This document shows positions 35,682-43,896 of a stretch of DNA of 64,000 nucleotides, one piece after another. The DNA is taken from NCBI RefSeq assembly GCF_030848575.1, contig NZ_JAVDDX010000002.1:558001-622000 (forward strand), read 5' to 3'. Within the stretch, counting starts at the first letter, position 1. The number at the start of each line of letters is the position of its first letter. Below the pieces are notes generated by a model that did not search any database, was not told where the DNA came from, and saw only the letters and a program-made list of their open reading frames with translations. The stretch is from Haloarcula sp. H-GB4. Its GTDB lineage: Archaea > Halobacteriota > Halobacteria > Halobacteriales > Haloarculaceae. The translations under genes were made by a program, and so were the position numbers.

Positions 35682-36148
35682 AGGCCCTCAATAGCCCGGA
35701 GCTTTTGCTCGACGGGCGGCGGCGCTGCGCTTGGCCCGTCCCGAACCCGATGGTCCGGAATCAACAGCGGCACGGGGTTTGCGGCCAGTGCCTCCCGGAC
35801 CTGTGCGATGTCGTCCTGCTCGTCAGCGTCCAGATCCGGTGTCATCTGCGCGACCTGTGCAACGGATGCGTCCTCGCCGTACGGAATCTCTTGGACAGCT
35901 TCCAGCACGATTCGCTGGTCCGTCGGGACCGTGAGGCCGACTGTCACATCCGCGAAGTCGTCTTCAACCCCCTGAAGATACTCCGCGATGCGGTCGAGCA
36001 GCGTGTGGTCCTCGCCGGCGTCGGCCTCCGGCTGGGACGGAAACGACAGCGAAATGATCCGGTCGCCGGCTTCTCCAAGCTGGACGTACCGGTCGAGATA
36101 CGACGACTCACGGGCGTAGATTCCTGCGTCCCCGGTCGGTGCTTCCAT
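35678..36148 (-). CDS. O6-alkylguanine-DNA alkyltransferase-like protein lacking the catalytic cysteine
   Basis: The protein has 156 residues from MEAPTGDAGIYARESSYLDR. The C-terminal half follows the MGMT DNA-binding domain: VQEIPYGEDASVAQVAQ (85-101) and ANPVPLLIPDHRVRDG (123-138). MGMT has IPCHRV at the active site; here it is IPDHRV, so the acceptor cysteine is Asp132. Counting back from NP, the position of the arginine finger that flips out the damaged base is Ala115. It cannot transfer alkyl groups by the known mechanism. Alkyltransferase-like (ATL) proteins that lack the Cys still bind lesions and recruit nucleotide excision repair, but keep the Arg. Role here unknown. Confidence 0.75.
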   Translation of the reverse strand: MEAPTGDAGIYARESSYLDRYVQLGEAGDRIISLSFPSQPEADAGEDHTLLDRIAEYLQGVEDDFADVTVGLTVPTDQRIVLEAVQEIPYGEDASVAQVAQMTPDLDADEQDDIAQVREALAANPVPLLIPDHRVRDGPSAAPPPVEQKLRAIEGL

Positions 36149-36197
36149 ACTATCGCTGTCGGCCGGTCGCCCCTTCAACATTCGGCATCGGTGTTCG

Positions 36198-37199
36198 TCA
36201 GTCTTGAACCGAGAGCACAGTGGGGTAGTCGGAAATGAGTCCGTCGACGCCAGCCTGGACCAGTTCCCGGGCCTGATACCACGTGCTGACTGTCCAGACG
36301 TTCAGGTCTCGGTCTTCATCGTCGGCGATGTCGACGAGGTCGATGTCGCTCAGGTCGGACTCGGTGTACTCGCCGTCGTTGAAGAAGGACGTTCCCTGAA
36401 CCATGTTCCGGGGGACGTTCACCGCGTCGCAGTCATAGCGGCGGGTGACCTCCAGCCCCTCCTCGATGCTGTCCCAGAAGAGGAAGGCGACGGGGACCGA
36501 GTCGTCGTAATCACGGACAGTCGCAAGCGCCGCCTCGTAGAACGACGAGACGAGAATATCGTTGTCGTACTCGCTGACGAGGTCGAGCGCACGTTCGGTG
36601 TAGGGTCGCCACAGTTCTCGCTGCGTCGACAGTGTCTGGTCCGACAGCGACTCGGCGAACGCGAGGTCGTCGCTCCCGGGATTCTTGAACTCCAGATTGA
36701 CCGCCACGCTTGGCGGGATCGCCTCCATGACCGTTTCAAGCGTCGGAACCGTCTCCGCCGTACCGAGGACGGTCGCACTGGTCACAGTGTCCGCATCGGT
36801 CTCGAAGACAAGTCCCTCGGTGTCTGTCAGCCCGCGCTCGCCGCCGTCGCGTTCGGCCAGTCCGTTGTCGTGGAAGGTAACGAGCGTGCCATCGGCGGTC
36901 GGCACGACATCGACCTCGACCATGTCCGCGCGCCGGTGGGCCGTTTGTGTTCCCGGCCCGCCAAACGAGGCCGCCTCAACCGCCAGTTCCGTGTTCTCCG
37001 GGTAGACGCCGGCGAACCCGCGGTGGGCGATGAGCGTTGTGTCGTCGGTCATCTCCTCGCCCTCCGTTTCGGTGGCGTCATCGGTGCCTGACTCGCCGCC
37101 ATCTGATTCCTGTGCTGCTGTACTCCCCGCAATCCCGGAACTCGCCAGCGTCGCCGCTGTCCCTTCAACGAATGTCCGTCGACCGATGTACTGTGACAT
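36198..37199 (-). CDS. Exported glycerophosphodiester phosphodiesterase
   Basis: The protein has 333 residues. MSQYIGRRTFVEGTAATLAS is a twin-arginine signal ending near STAAQE. A short acidic linker precedes the GDPD barrel: AHRGFAGVYPENTELAVEAA with the catalytic HRG and Glu of PEN, VEVDVVPTADG and FHDNGL. The enzyme releases sn-glycerol 3-phosphate from glycerophosphodiesters outside the cell, useful for carbon and phosphate scavenging. A 16-bp perfect palindrome next to its promoter may mediate control. Confidence 0.9.
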   Translation of the reverse strand: MSQYIGRRTFVEGTAATLASSGIAGSTAAQESDGGESGTDDATETEGEEMTDDTTLIAHRGFAGVYPENTELAVEAASFGGPGTQTAHRRADMVEVDVVPTADGTLVTFHDNGLAERDGGERGLTDTEGLVFETDADTVTSATVLGTAETVPTLETVMEAIPPSVAVNLEFKNPGSDDLAFAESLSDQTLSTQRELWRPYTERALDLVSEYDNDILVSSFYEAALATVRDYDDSVPVAFLFWDSIEEGLEVTRRYDCDAVNVPRNMVQGTSFFNDGEYTESDLSDIDLVDIADDEDRDLNVWTVSTWYQARELVQAGVDGLISDYPTVLSVQD

Positions 37200-37241
37200 A
37201 CTAAGTACCGCTGCCGAGCGGTCGTGAAAGACCGTTTATAT

Positions 37242-37257
37242 GAGGAATATATTCCTC
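37242..37257. promoter_or_regulatory. Perfect 16-bp palindrome GAGGAATATATTCCTC upstream of the phosphodiesterase gene
   Basis: It lies 43-58 nt before the start codon, immediately upstream of a TATA-like CATATAAACG at 37232-37241 (minus strand). An operator is likely; the regulator is unknown. Confidence 0.45.
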
Positions 37258-37310
37258 TCAGTAGATGTGTCCCGCAACGGCCGAGTCTGTAGCCGCCTCC
37301 GCCGAAGTGA

Positions 37311-38324
37311 TCACGCTTCCGTACTGTGTCGTTCACGGGCCGCAGCCACGACCAGTGGGAGTGTAATCGTCGCGTCAGCATACACCGAGACATTCCGGGC
37401 GTCCTTTTCAAGTTTCCCCCACGAACGGGCCTCGTCGAGCGTTGCGCCGGAGAGACCGCCGGTGTTCGAGGGGTCCATCGTCAACTGGACGGCGTAGTCG
37501 TAGGCGTCGGGCGAGACGAGCATCGTCTGGAGGACATAGTTCTTCGGGACGCCACCACCGACGACCATCGCACCGGCGCTGTCGGCCTCGTAGGCGATGT
37601 CCGTGATGTCGGTCATGTCCGCCAGCGCGTCGACCGTGAACTCGCTGGTCTGGGAGTACATCCACGCTTGCAGGCCCAGCACGGAGTCTTGGAAAGCCGG
37701 GCAATACACCGGCACGTCGTTCTCGTAGGCCGCCGCCAGCACACCAGCGTCCTCGGGCACGTCCTCGCGCTCGTTGACTTCGCTGTTGGCCCGACCGAGT
37801 TCCTCCGTCATGCGCTGGATCGAAACCGCTCCCTCGTCTTCCAGCGTCGAGAACACCTCATCCCGGAGGTGGTTCTCGAACAGGGCGAAATGCTCCTGCG
37901 GGAGGTAGACGTTGTAGATACGGTCGACGCCCTCGTCCCGGAGCGTCTCGTCGTGTTCGCGCTCCGTTTGCCCTTCGGGCGTCACCTCGCCGTGGTGGTG
38001 CTTACCGCCGATGGCCTCGATGCTGTCGTGGGTACAGTTCGCGCCCGTGGTGACGAGTACGTCGATGTGACCGTCGCGGATGAGTTCGCTGACGATCGCC
38101 CGCATCCCGGTCGGGACCATCGCGCCGGCGAGTCCGAAAAAGGTCGTCACATCTTCGTCGAGCATCTCGCTGTAGATATCGACGGCCTCGTGGATGTCGC
38201 TCGCACCGATGCCGGCCTCGCCGTAGCTGTCAGCCAGTTCGCCGACCGTCATTCCGGCCCGGACTTCCGCGTGCCCGATGGGGTCGTGATGGAACGTCTC
38301 TCGCTCGTCGGTGTGGTCGCTCAT
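37311..38324 (-). CDS. dys: Deoxyhypusine synthase
   Basis: The protein has 337 residues. The catalytic lysine segment SWGKLEKDARNVSVYADATI matches the DHS signature, and GLAGAMVPTGMRAIVSELI, VTTGANCTHDSIEAIGGKHH and GGGVPKNYVLQTML supply the NAD and spermidine-site elements. It transfers the aminobutyl group from a polyamine to the eIF5A lysine. Haloarchaea lack classical spermidine synthesis; work in Haloferax indicates agmatine as donor, with later agmatinase action. The eIF5A and agmatinase genes are 6 kb away at 43897-45082. Monocistronic, with its stop 112 bp from the phosphodiesterase start region. Confidence 0.95.
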   Translation of the reverse strand: MSDHTDERETFHHDPIGHAEVRAGMTVGELADSYGEAGIGASDIHEAVDIYSEMLDEDVTTFFGLAGAMVPTGMRAIVSELIRDGHIDVLVTTGANCTHDSIEAIGGKHHHGEVTPEGQTEREHDETLRDEGVDRIYNVYLPQEHFALFENHLRDEVFSTLEDEGAVSIQRMTEELGRANSEVNEREDVPEDAGVLAAAYENDVPVYCPAFQDSVLGLQAWMYSQTSEFTVDALADMTDITDIAYEADSAGAMVVGGGVPKNYVLQTMLVSPDAYDYAVQLTMDPSNTGGLSGATLDEARSWGKLEKDARNVSVYADATITLPLVVAAARERHSTEA

Positions 38325-38457
38325 TGCTGTGCAGTCGAGCGCGGGCGGGTTTCAACGTCGTGGTTCGCCACGGTGGGTACGGGCCATACATTGGTTGCTC
38401 GTCACATACCGCCACTGAAACGGAGGGCTTAGACACCCCTGCGTTGGATGGAACGCT

Positions 38458-39150
38458 ATGGATACCACTTCGTTTCGGCGCGGCGTTCGCGACGTTGCGC
38501 CGCTTCTGCTGGGGATTATCCCGTTTGGCCTCGTTGCCGGCATCGCGACCGTCAACGCCGGGCTGGGGCTGCCAGCCGCAGTCGGGCTATCCGTAGTCGT
38601 CTTCGCCGGCGCATCACAGCTCGCGGCGCTGGAGCTGCTCGGACAGAACGCGCCGCTAACGGTTGTCGTCGCGACGGCAGTCGTCATCAACCTCCGATTG
38701 CTGATGTACTCGGCATCGATCGCGCCGTACTTCCGGGATTTCACCGACCGATGGAAAGCAGTGCTTGCCTACGTGTTGACCGATCAGGCGTACGCGCTGT
38801 CGGTCGCGAGCTACCGGTCCGACAGCGAGACGGACCGGAAGTGGTACTACCTCGGCGTCGCTGTGACGCTCTGGGTGGTGTGGCAGGTTACGACTATCGT
38901 GGGAGCGCTGCTCGGCACTGGCGTCCCGGACGCCTGGGGCCTCGAATTCGCTATCCCGCTCGTCTTCCTCGCGATTCTGGTCCCGGCAATCGAGGACGCA
39001 TCGACCGGGGCTGCTGCTGTCGTCGGTGGAGCCATCGCTGTCGTCGGCGCTGGGCTCCCGCTCAACCTCGGATTGCTCGTCGCGGCCGGCGTTGGCATCA
39101 CCGCTGGTGTTCTCACCGAGTCCGCCACGGGAGGGACCGATGGCGACTAA
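38458..39150 (+). CDS. azlC: AzlC family branched-chain amino acid exporter, large subunit
   Basis: The protein has 230 residues and about six to seven membrane helices. RRGVRDVAPLLLGIIPFGLV and VFAGASQLAALELL are the AzlC start and signature, and INLRLLMYSASIAPYF follows. With AzlD it forms a BrnFE-type exporter for branched-chain amino acids or analogues. The stop falls inside the azlD gene (11-bp overlap), so the two subunits are co-translated. Confidence 0.9.
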   Translation: MDTTSFRRGVRDVAPLLLGIIPFGLVAGIATVNAGLGLPAAVGLSVVVFAGASQLAALELLGQNAPLTVVVATAVVINLRLLMYSASIAPYFRDFTDRWKAVLAYVLTDQAYALSVASYRSDSETDRKWYYLGVAVTLWVVWQVTTIVGALLGTGVPDAWGLEFAIPLVFLAILVPAIEDASTGAAAVVGGAIAVVGAGLPLNLGLLVAAGVGITAGVLTESATGGTDGD

Positions 39151-39469
39151 CTACGGTCCGGTTGAAATTGCCGGTGTCATCGCTGTCATCGGCGTGTTGA
39201 CGTACGCCTGTCGGCTCTCCTTCATTGCGCTGTTCGGTCGGCTCGACGAGATTCCGCCGGTCGTCGAGCAGGTGTTGCGGTTCGTCCCCGCCGCTGTCCT
39301 CGCTGCGCTTGTCCTCCCGTCGTTCGTGACACTCGACGCCAGTAGTTTCGCCACAGACAAATTCGTCGCCGGCGCGCTCGCAGCGGGTGTTGCCTGGCGG
39401 ACCGAGGACGTGTTTGCGACGATGGTGACTGGAATGGGCGTCCTCTGGGCGATCAGGTTCCTGCTGTAG
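39140..39469 (+). CDS. azlD: AzlD family branched-chain amino acid exporter, small subunit
   Basis: The protein has 109 residues and four membrane helices from MATNYGPVEIAGVIAVIGVL. LTYACRLSFIALFG and RFVPAAVLAALVLPSFV are the AzlD pattern. The start is chosen inside the azlC end because the family begins directly before helix 1. It ends one base before the convergent SprT-like gene's stop. Confidence 0.9.
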   Translation: MATNYGPVEIAGVIAVIGVLTYACRLSFIALFGRLDEIPPVVEQVLRFVPAAVLAALVLPSFVTLDASSFATDKFVAGALAAGVAWRTEDVFATMVTGMGVLWAIRFLL

Positions 39470-40003
39470 TCAGCTCAGTTCTAGCGAGGCCCCACAGCAG
39501 TCCGACCGGTACTGCTCGTGTTGCTCGACGAGCTTGCAGTCCTGATAGCGACGGGCGGCGAGACCACCACACGCCTCACAGGTGAGGACGTGCTTCGGGT
39601 CGGTGAAGGCCGGACAGTGGACATCAGTATCGAGGTTCGCGGCCCGCTCCCGAAAGGCTCGGCCGTGGTCGGTCGTCCCGTCGCGCTGGTACTGCTCGAC
39701 GTGGATGAGTTCGTGGCGCAGCGTCGCTTCCCAGGCGTCTCTGTCGAAGGCCGAAAAGGCGTCCCAGGTCAACGACACCGTACACGGGAGCGGGCGGCCG
39801 TCGCTCCCGTTGACGCTATCCCAGTCGTACTGTTGGCCGACGGTGGCGTCGTCCAGTTTCGGCCGCTTGACCGCGGCGGCCCGTCGCTTGGCCCGGTGAG
39901 ACACGTCCCAGTCGACGAGATCGAACCGAACCGAGATGCCCTGCTCGCGGCGGACTCGCCGGCAGTACTGTCGCGACCAAGCGATAAGGTCCGTATCTGA
40001 CAT
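39470..40003 (-). CDS. SprT-like zinc metallopeptidase with zinc ribbon
   Basis: The protein has 177 residues from MSDTDLIAWSRQYCRRV; GAGG upstream supports this ATG, though an in-frame ATG at 40033 just after the Nif3 stop is an alternative. HELIH (97-101) in LRHELIHVEQYQRDGTTDHG supplies the HExxH site, with a third His likely in DHGRAF. The C-terminus has a zinc ribbon (CEACGG then DCCGA). SprT/Spartan-type proteases degrade DNA-protein crosslinks in eukaryotes. It follows the Nif3-like gene on the same strand, probably as an operon. Confidence 0.85.
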   Translation of the reverse strand: MSDTDLIAWSRQYCRRVRREQGISVRFDLVDWDVSHRAKRRAAAVKRPKLDDATVGQQYDWDSVNGSDGRPLPCTVSLTWDAFSAFDRDAWEATLRHELIHVEQYQRDGTTDHGRAFRERAANLDTDVHCPAFTDPKHVLTCEACGGLAARRYQDCKLVEQHEQYRSDCCGASLELS

Positions 40004-40037
40004 AATACCCTCGAACGAAACTCCCTCGTCCATCGCC

Positions 40038-40805
40038 TCAGAGCCCGGTCGGACAGTCGATGTAGGTCGTCTCCAGCCCCCAGTCCTCGACGACGGTCTG
40101 GAGCGACTGGACGCCGAACGTTTCGGTCGCGTAGTGGCCAGCGAGAATGACGTGCATCCCCTGCTCGCGCGCCTCGTGGAAGGCCTTCTGTTTCCCCTCG
40201 CCGGTGATGAGCACGTCGGCGTCCGTCTCGACAGCCTCTTGCAGCCAGTCGACCCCGCTGCCGGTGACAATGGCGACATCTTCGACAGTCGATGGGCCGA
40301 AGTCCAGAACCTGAACTGGCTGGCCGCCAGTGTCTATATTGCCTTCGAGCGAACCTGCGAGTTCGGAGACCGTCTGTGGCTCTGCAAGGGTCCCTTGCTG
40401 GCCGATATGCTCGCCGCCCATCGAACCGAACGGCGCACGGTTGTCGAGGTCCAGCAGGTCAGCAACACCGGCGGCGTTACCGAGCGATTGATGGCCATCA
40501 AGCGGAAGGTGAGCAGTGTACAGCGCGAGGTCGTTGTCGATCAGCGGTGCGACGCGGCGGTAGTTGGTTCCGGTCACGCGCTCCATCCCGCCCCAGACGA
40601 TACCGTGGTGCGTTACGAGCAGGTCAGCGCCCGCCTCGTCGGCGCGGTCGATGGTCTCGACGGCCGCATCGACTGCGAAGGCGACGTGCTCGACCGGTTG
40701 GCTCGCCGGCCCGACCTGGAGGCCGTTCGGACTGGCGTCGATATCGGCGTAAGCCTCAATATCGAGTCTATCGTCAAGACGTGCCGCAATGTCTCCGGCG
40801 TTCAT
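40038..40805 (-). CDS. Nif3-like dinuclear metal centre protein
   Basis: The protein has 255 residues, the short Nif3/YbgI class without the central insertion. The metal ligands are recognisable in LLVTHHGIVWGG, TAHLPLDGH and LAGHYATETFG. Bacterial YbgI has been linked to GTP cyclohydrolase I-type activity, but the cellular role is unsettled. MNAGDIAARLDDRL is the usual opening helix. It leads the SprT-like gene. Confidence 0.88.
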   Translation of the reverse strand: MNAGDIAARLDDRLDIEAYADIDASPNGLQVGPASQPVEHVAFAVDAAVETIDRADEAGADLLVTHHGIVWGGMERVTGTNYRRVAPLIDNDLALYTAHLPLDGHQSLGNAAGVADLLDLDNRAPFGSMGGEHIGQQGTLAEPQTVSELAGSLEGNIDTGGQPVQVLDFGPSTVEDVAIVTGSGVDWLQEAVETDADVLITGEGKQKAFHEAREQGMHVILAGHYATETFGVQSLQTVVEDWGLETTYIDCPTGL

Positions 40806-40856
40806 AGCGCGGGCTTCGAGATGGCCGGTGGTATGCTTTTCTCTCCCAGCGTCTGG

Positions 40857-41624
40857 CTACCCGTCCGATTCGACCAACTGGTCGTTCGCTTGCCCGATGA
40901 GGTCCCGGTCCACCGCGGCATCGATGATGGCGTCGAACTGCTCCCCGTCGATATCGTAGGCATTGACCGCAACCTCGCGGATTTCCGCGCGGTCAACAGG
41001 CATCTCACGGTTCTGGAGCAAGCGCATGACCTTGTTGTACTCCAGTTTTGTCAGCGAAGGGCCGTCATCGCTGCCATCGTTGTCGTCGCTGTCCGAACCA
41101 CGTTCGGTGTCTCCGCTCTCAGCTCCGGCCGCCGAATCACTCGACCCAGTCAGCTTCACTGTCTGCCTGTCCGTGGTGTCCGCCGCTGCCGCGTTCGTCG
41201 AATCGGACTCCGCAGTCGCGTCCGCCGTCTCCGGTGACTGCGCCGACTGCTCTTGCCCCGCCGCGCTCGCGCTATCGTCGCCCAGCAGCGAGCCATCATC
41301 GGCCGGCTCGACCACACTGTCGGTGGTTACCGGCTCCTCACTCGTCTGCTCGTCGGTCGTTGGCGTCCCGGATTCGTCCAGCAGTCCCGGCGGCTCGGAG
41401 GTCCCAGCATCGCCAGCCGTTTCCGCTGTCTCGCGGGCGTCCGCCTTCGCCGCCTCGACGGCCGGTTCGACGATCGTTGCGAGCTTCTCCCGACAGGTCG
41501 AGCAGAGGACGACAGTCCCCTGTTTCTCGGCTTCCGGGTCCAGCGATTTCGGGATAATCGGATATTCGGAGAGCGAAACATCGAGCGCGCCGCCACAGAA
41601 ATAACACGACGATAGCTGGTCCAT
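40857..41624 (-). CDS. Zinc-finger protein with acidic linker and C-terminal helical domain
   Basis: The protein has 255 residues. The N-terminus has two Cys pairs (SCYFCGGALD and LCSTCREKL), a treble-clef-like zinc site of about 45 residues. A long Asp/Ser/Thr/Ala-rich disordered linker (60-185) follows, then a compact domain (about 188-250) with TKLEYNKVMRLLQNREMPVD that looks like a winged-helix or small helical bundle. It may act in transcription or protein interaction; I do not recognise the family beyond the zinc finger. Confidence 0.7.
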   Translation of the reverse strand: MDQLSSCYFCGGALDVSLSEYPIIPKSLDPEAEKQGTVVLCSTCREKLATIVEPAVEAAKADARETAETAGDAGTSEPPGLLDESGTPTTDEQTSEEPVTTDSVVEPADDGSLLGDDSASAAGQEQSAQSPETADATAESDSTNAAAADTTDRQTVKLTGSSDSAAGAESGDTERGSDSDDNDGSDDGPSLTKLEYNKVMRLLQNREMPVDRAEIREVAVNAYDIDGEQFDAIIDAAVDRDLIGQANDQLVESDG

Positions 41625-41757
41625 GCTCGAAAAAGAAATGGTCTGTTCACTAAAAGACTACTTGCTGTGTCGGATGCCGAGCAAGTGGCGACGGCCACGG
41701 CGGTCCGAACAGCACTGACACTGAGCCATTGTTTACGATGTACTATACTGAAAACAC

Positions 41758-42729
41758 CTATTTATCCAAGAACACCCGAACCAGTTCTTCGACTTCGTCA
41801 CCGGGCTCTAGCCACGGCGTGTGGCCGTGTCCCGGGAGTTCGTGGAACTCGGCGTCGGACATCTTTTCAGCGACGGGACGGCCCACGGCTGGCGGATAGA
41901 AGGCATCCTCCGTCCCCCAGACGAACTGCGTTGGGCAGTCGATCCGAACAATTTCGCTCCGGATATCAAACAGCGGGTGGGCGCGGCCGTACGATCCCTG
42001 TGCCGTCGCCAGCGACCGCTGGCTCTCCTGACGCCCGGGCAGGTCCTGTCCGGCAGCGAGCAGTTCGTAAAACACGGACGGGATGGACGAGTCGTCGCCA
42101 ACGTTGACCCGCTGCATCGACTGCCTTGCGTTCTCGACCGGGTCGCCGCGGTTGAGCAACCACAGCAACGGGCGGTTGAGGCCACAAATCGTCAGCAGGC
42201 GAAACAGGAACGGGAGGTCCCGCGAGACGCCGCCCGGCGCACCGACCAGTTGCAGTCGGTCCACGCGGTCGTGGTCGATTGCGAGCAGGAACGACTGGAG
42301 GCCGCCGTGAGAGTTGCCGACCATGTGGGGCCGGTCAATCCCAAGGTCGTCGAGCAGTTCCAGCAGGTACGTCACCAGAAACGACCGGAGGTCCCGGCCC
42401 TGGTAGCTTGGAGCGGCCGAAAGGCCGAGGCCGGGTCGGTCGGGAGCATACACGCGGTACTCGTCGGTGAGCGACGGGAACAGGGGGAGCCACGTCGCCG
42501 CTGGCGTTCCGACGCCGTGAAGGAGGAGGACGGGGTCGCCGTCTGGGTTCCCACCAACCAGATAGTGAACCCGGCCCACGGTATCCGTCTCGGTCACTCT
42601 TGACTCGACAGCGAGGTCGTAGTGGTCGGCGAGGCGGGCCTGAGCGTCCGCGTACCGTCGCTCGGCTGGATGGGGCCAGTCGTCCGGCGACAGCGCGCGA
42701 CCCTCGGGAACTGTGGTACCGCCACTCAT
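41758..42729 (-). CDS. Alpha/beta hydrolase
   Basis: The protein has 323 residues from MSGGTTVPEG. This ATG has a TATA-like CTGATACG 26 nt upstream; an in-frame GTG at 42774 would add 15 residues. The oxyanion strand is VLLLHGVGTP, the nucleophile elbow GNSHGG, the acid GTEDAF and the histidine GHGHTPW, so the triad is complete. Similar proteins include haloperoxidase- and epoxide hydrolase-like esterases; substrate unknown. It diverges from the amidohydrolase gene. Confidence 0.87.
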   Translation of the reverse strand: MSGGTTVPEGRALSPDDWPHPAERRYADAQARLADHYDLAVESRVTETDTVGRVHYLVGGNPDGDPVLLLHGVGTPAATWLPLFPSLTDEYRVYAPDRPGLGLSAAPSYQGRDLRSFLVTYLLELLDDLGIDRPHMVGNSHGGLQSFLLAIDHDRVDRLQLVGAPGGVSRDLPFLFRLLTICGLNRPLLWLLNRGDPVENARQSMQRVNVGDDSSIPSVFYELLAAGQDLPGRQESQRSLATAQGSYGRAHPLFDIRSEIVRIDCPTQFVWGTEDAFYPPAVGRPVAEKMSDAEFHELPGHGHTPWLEPGDEVEELVRVFLDK

Positions 42730-42792
42730 AGGTGGACTGTCCAGCGCCGGGCGTATCAGTGTATCGTGGCTCACGATGAACAGAGCGGATTA

Positions 42793-42807
42793 TGTCTCCA
42801 TGAGACA
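42793..42807. promoter_or_regulatory. Palindrome TGTCTCcatGAGACA in the hydrolase/amidohydrolase divergent region
   Basis: Six-base arms around a 3-bp centre, touching the TATA-like box of the amidohydrolase gene. Candidate operator. Confidence 0.35.
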
Positions 42808-42814
42808 CATATAG
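42807..42814 (+). promoter_or_regulatory. Promoter of the amidohydrolase gene
   Basis: ACATATAG centred about 24 nt before the ATG at 42835. Confidence 0.45.
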
Positions 42815-42834
42815 CTCCGCCACCTCGCTATCGC

Positions 42835-43860
42835 ATGGAGAAAATCGAGGGCACTATCCTTGCCGGGCGGTCGTTCGAGCCGGTCCACGGCACCATTGTC
42901 GTCGAGGATGGGTACATAACGGCCATCGAGGAGACACCGGCCCGCGAGAGCGACCACAACCGCATCGTCCTGCCGGCATTCGTGAACGCCCACACCCACG
43001 TTGGCGACTCCGTTGCGAAGGAGGCGGCTGTCGGACTTGGCCTGGAAGAGGCAGTAGTACCGCCAGACAGTCTGAAACACCAGCAGATCGCAGCGGCCGA
43101 CGACGAGACGCTGATTGCCGCGATGCACCGCACACTCCGGTTCATGCAGCGAACCGGTACCGCAGCGTTTCTCGACTTCCGGGAGTTCGGCGTCGACGGC
43201 GCAAACGCGCTCCGCGAGGCCGCTTCGGGGCTCGATATCGAGGACTTCATCTTCGGAAGCGACGACTCCGCGGTGCTTGACATCGCTGACGGGTTCGGTG
43301 CCAGTGGCGCGAACGACGACGATTTCACCACCGAGCGGGCCGCTGCCGAGGAGCGCGCGGTCCCGTTTGCTATCCACGCCGGCGAACCGGACGCCACCGA
43401 TATCCACCCGGCGCTGGATCTGGAACCGGAGTTGCTGGTCCACATGGTCCATGCCGAGGCGGAGCACCTCGAACGGGTAGCCGACCAAGACGTCCCAATT
43501 GCTGTCTGTCCCCGTGCGAACCGTGTTCTCGGGGTCGGCCGACCACCAATTGAGACGCTGCTTGAGTACACAGACGTCGCGCTCGGGACGGACAACGTGA
43601 TGTTGAATGCCCCATCGATGTTCCGTGAGATGGAGTACACCGCGAAGACGTTCGACCTCCCCTCGCGGACGGTGCTCCGGATGGCGACGACCGCCGGAGC
43701 CGAGGCAGTGGGGCTCGACTGCGGTGTCATCGAACCCGGCCGCCGGGCCGCGCTACTGGTCCTCGATGGTGACTCGGACAACCTCTCGTCCGTCGCCGAC
43801 CCAGTCGACGCAGTTGTCCGGCGAGCGTCTCCACTGGATATTCATCGTGTTATCTGCTGA
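42835..43860 (+). CDS. Amidohydrolase family protein (chlorohydrolase/deaminase-like)
   Basis: The protein has 341 residues from MEKIEGTILAGRSFEPVHG. Metal ligands are visible as NAHTHVGD (HxH), AIHAGEPD and HMVHAE, and the C-terminal Asp in ALGTDNVMLN. The C-terminal beta-sandwich closes with IEPGRRAALLVLDGD. The layout matches cytosine deaminase/TrzN-type amidohydrolases, but at 341 residues it is shorter than most and the HAGE spacing suggests a mononuclear site. The substrate is not readable. It diverges from the alpha/beta hydrolase. Confidence 0.85.
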   Translation: MEKIEGTILAGRSFEPVHGTIVVEDGYITAIEETPARESDHNRIVLPAFVNAHTHVGDSVAKEAAVGLGLEEAVVPPDSLKHQQIAAADDETLIAAMHRTLRFMQRTGTAAFLDFREFGVDGANALREAASGLDIEDFIFGSDDSAVLDIADGFGASGANDDDFTTERAAAEERAVPFAIHAGEPDATDIHPALDLEPELLVHMVHAEAEHLERVADQDVPIAVCPRANRVLGVGRPPIETLLEYTDVALGTDNVMLNAPSMFREMEYTAKTFDLPSRTVLRMATTAGAEAVGLDCGVIEPGRRAALLVLDGDSDNLSSVADPVDAVVRRASPLDIHRVIC

Positions 43861-43896
43861 AGCGGACGGCAGGAATGGACCCGGATATATTTTCGA

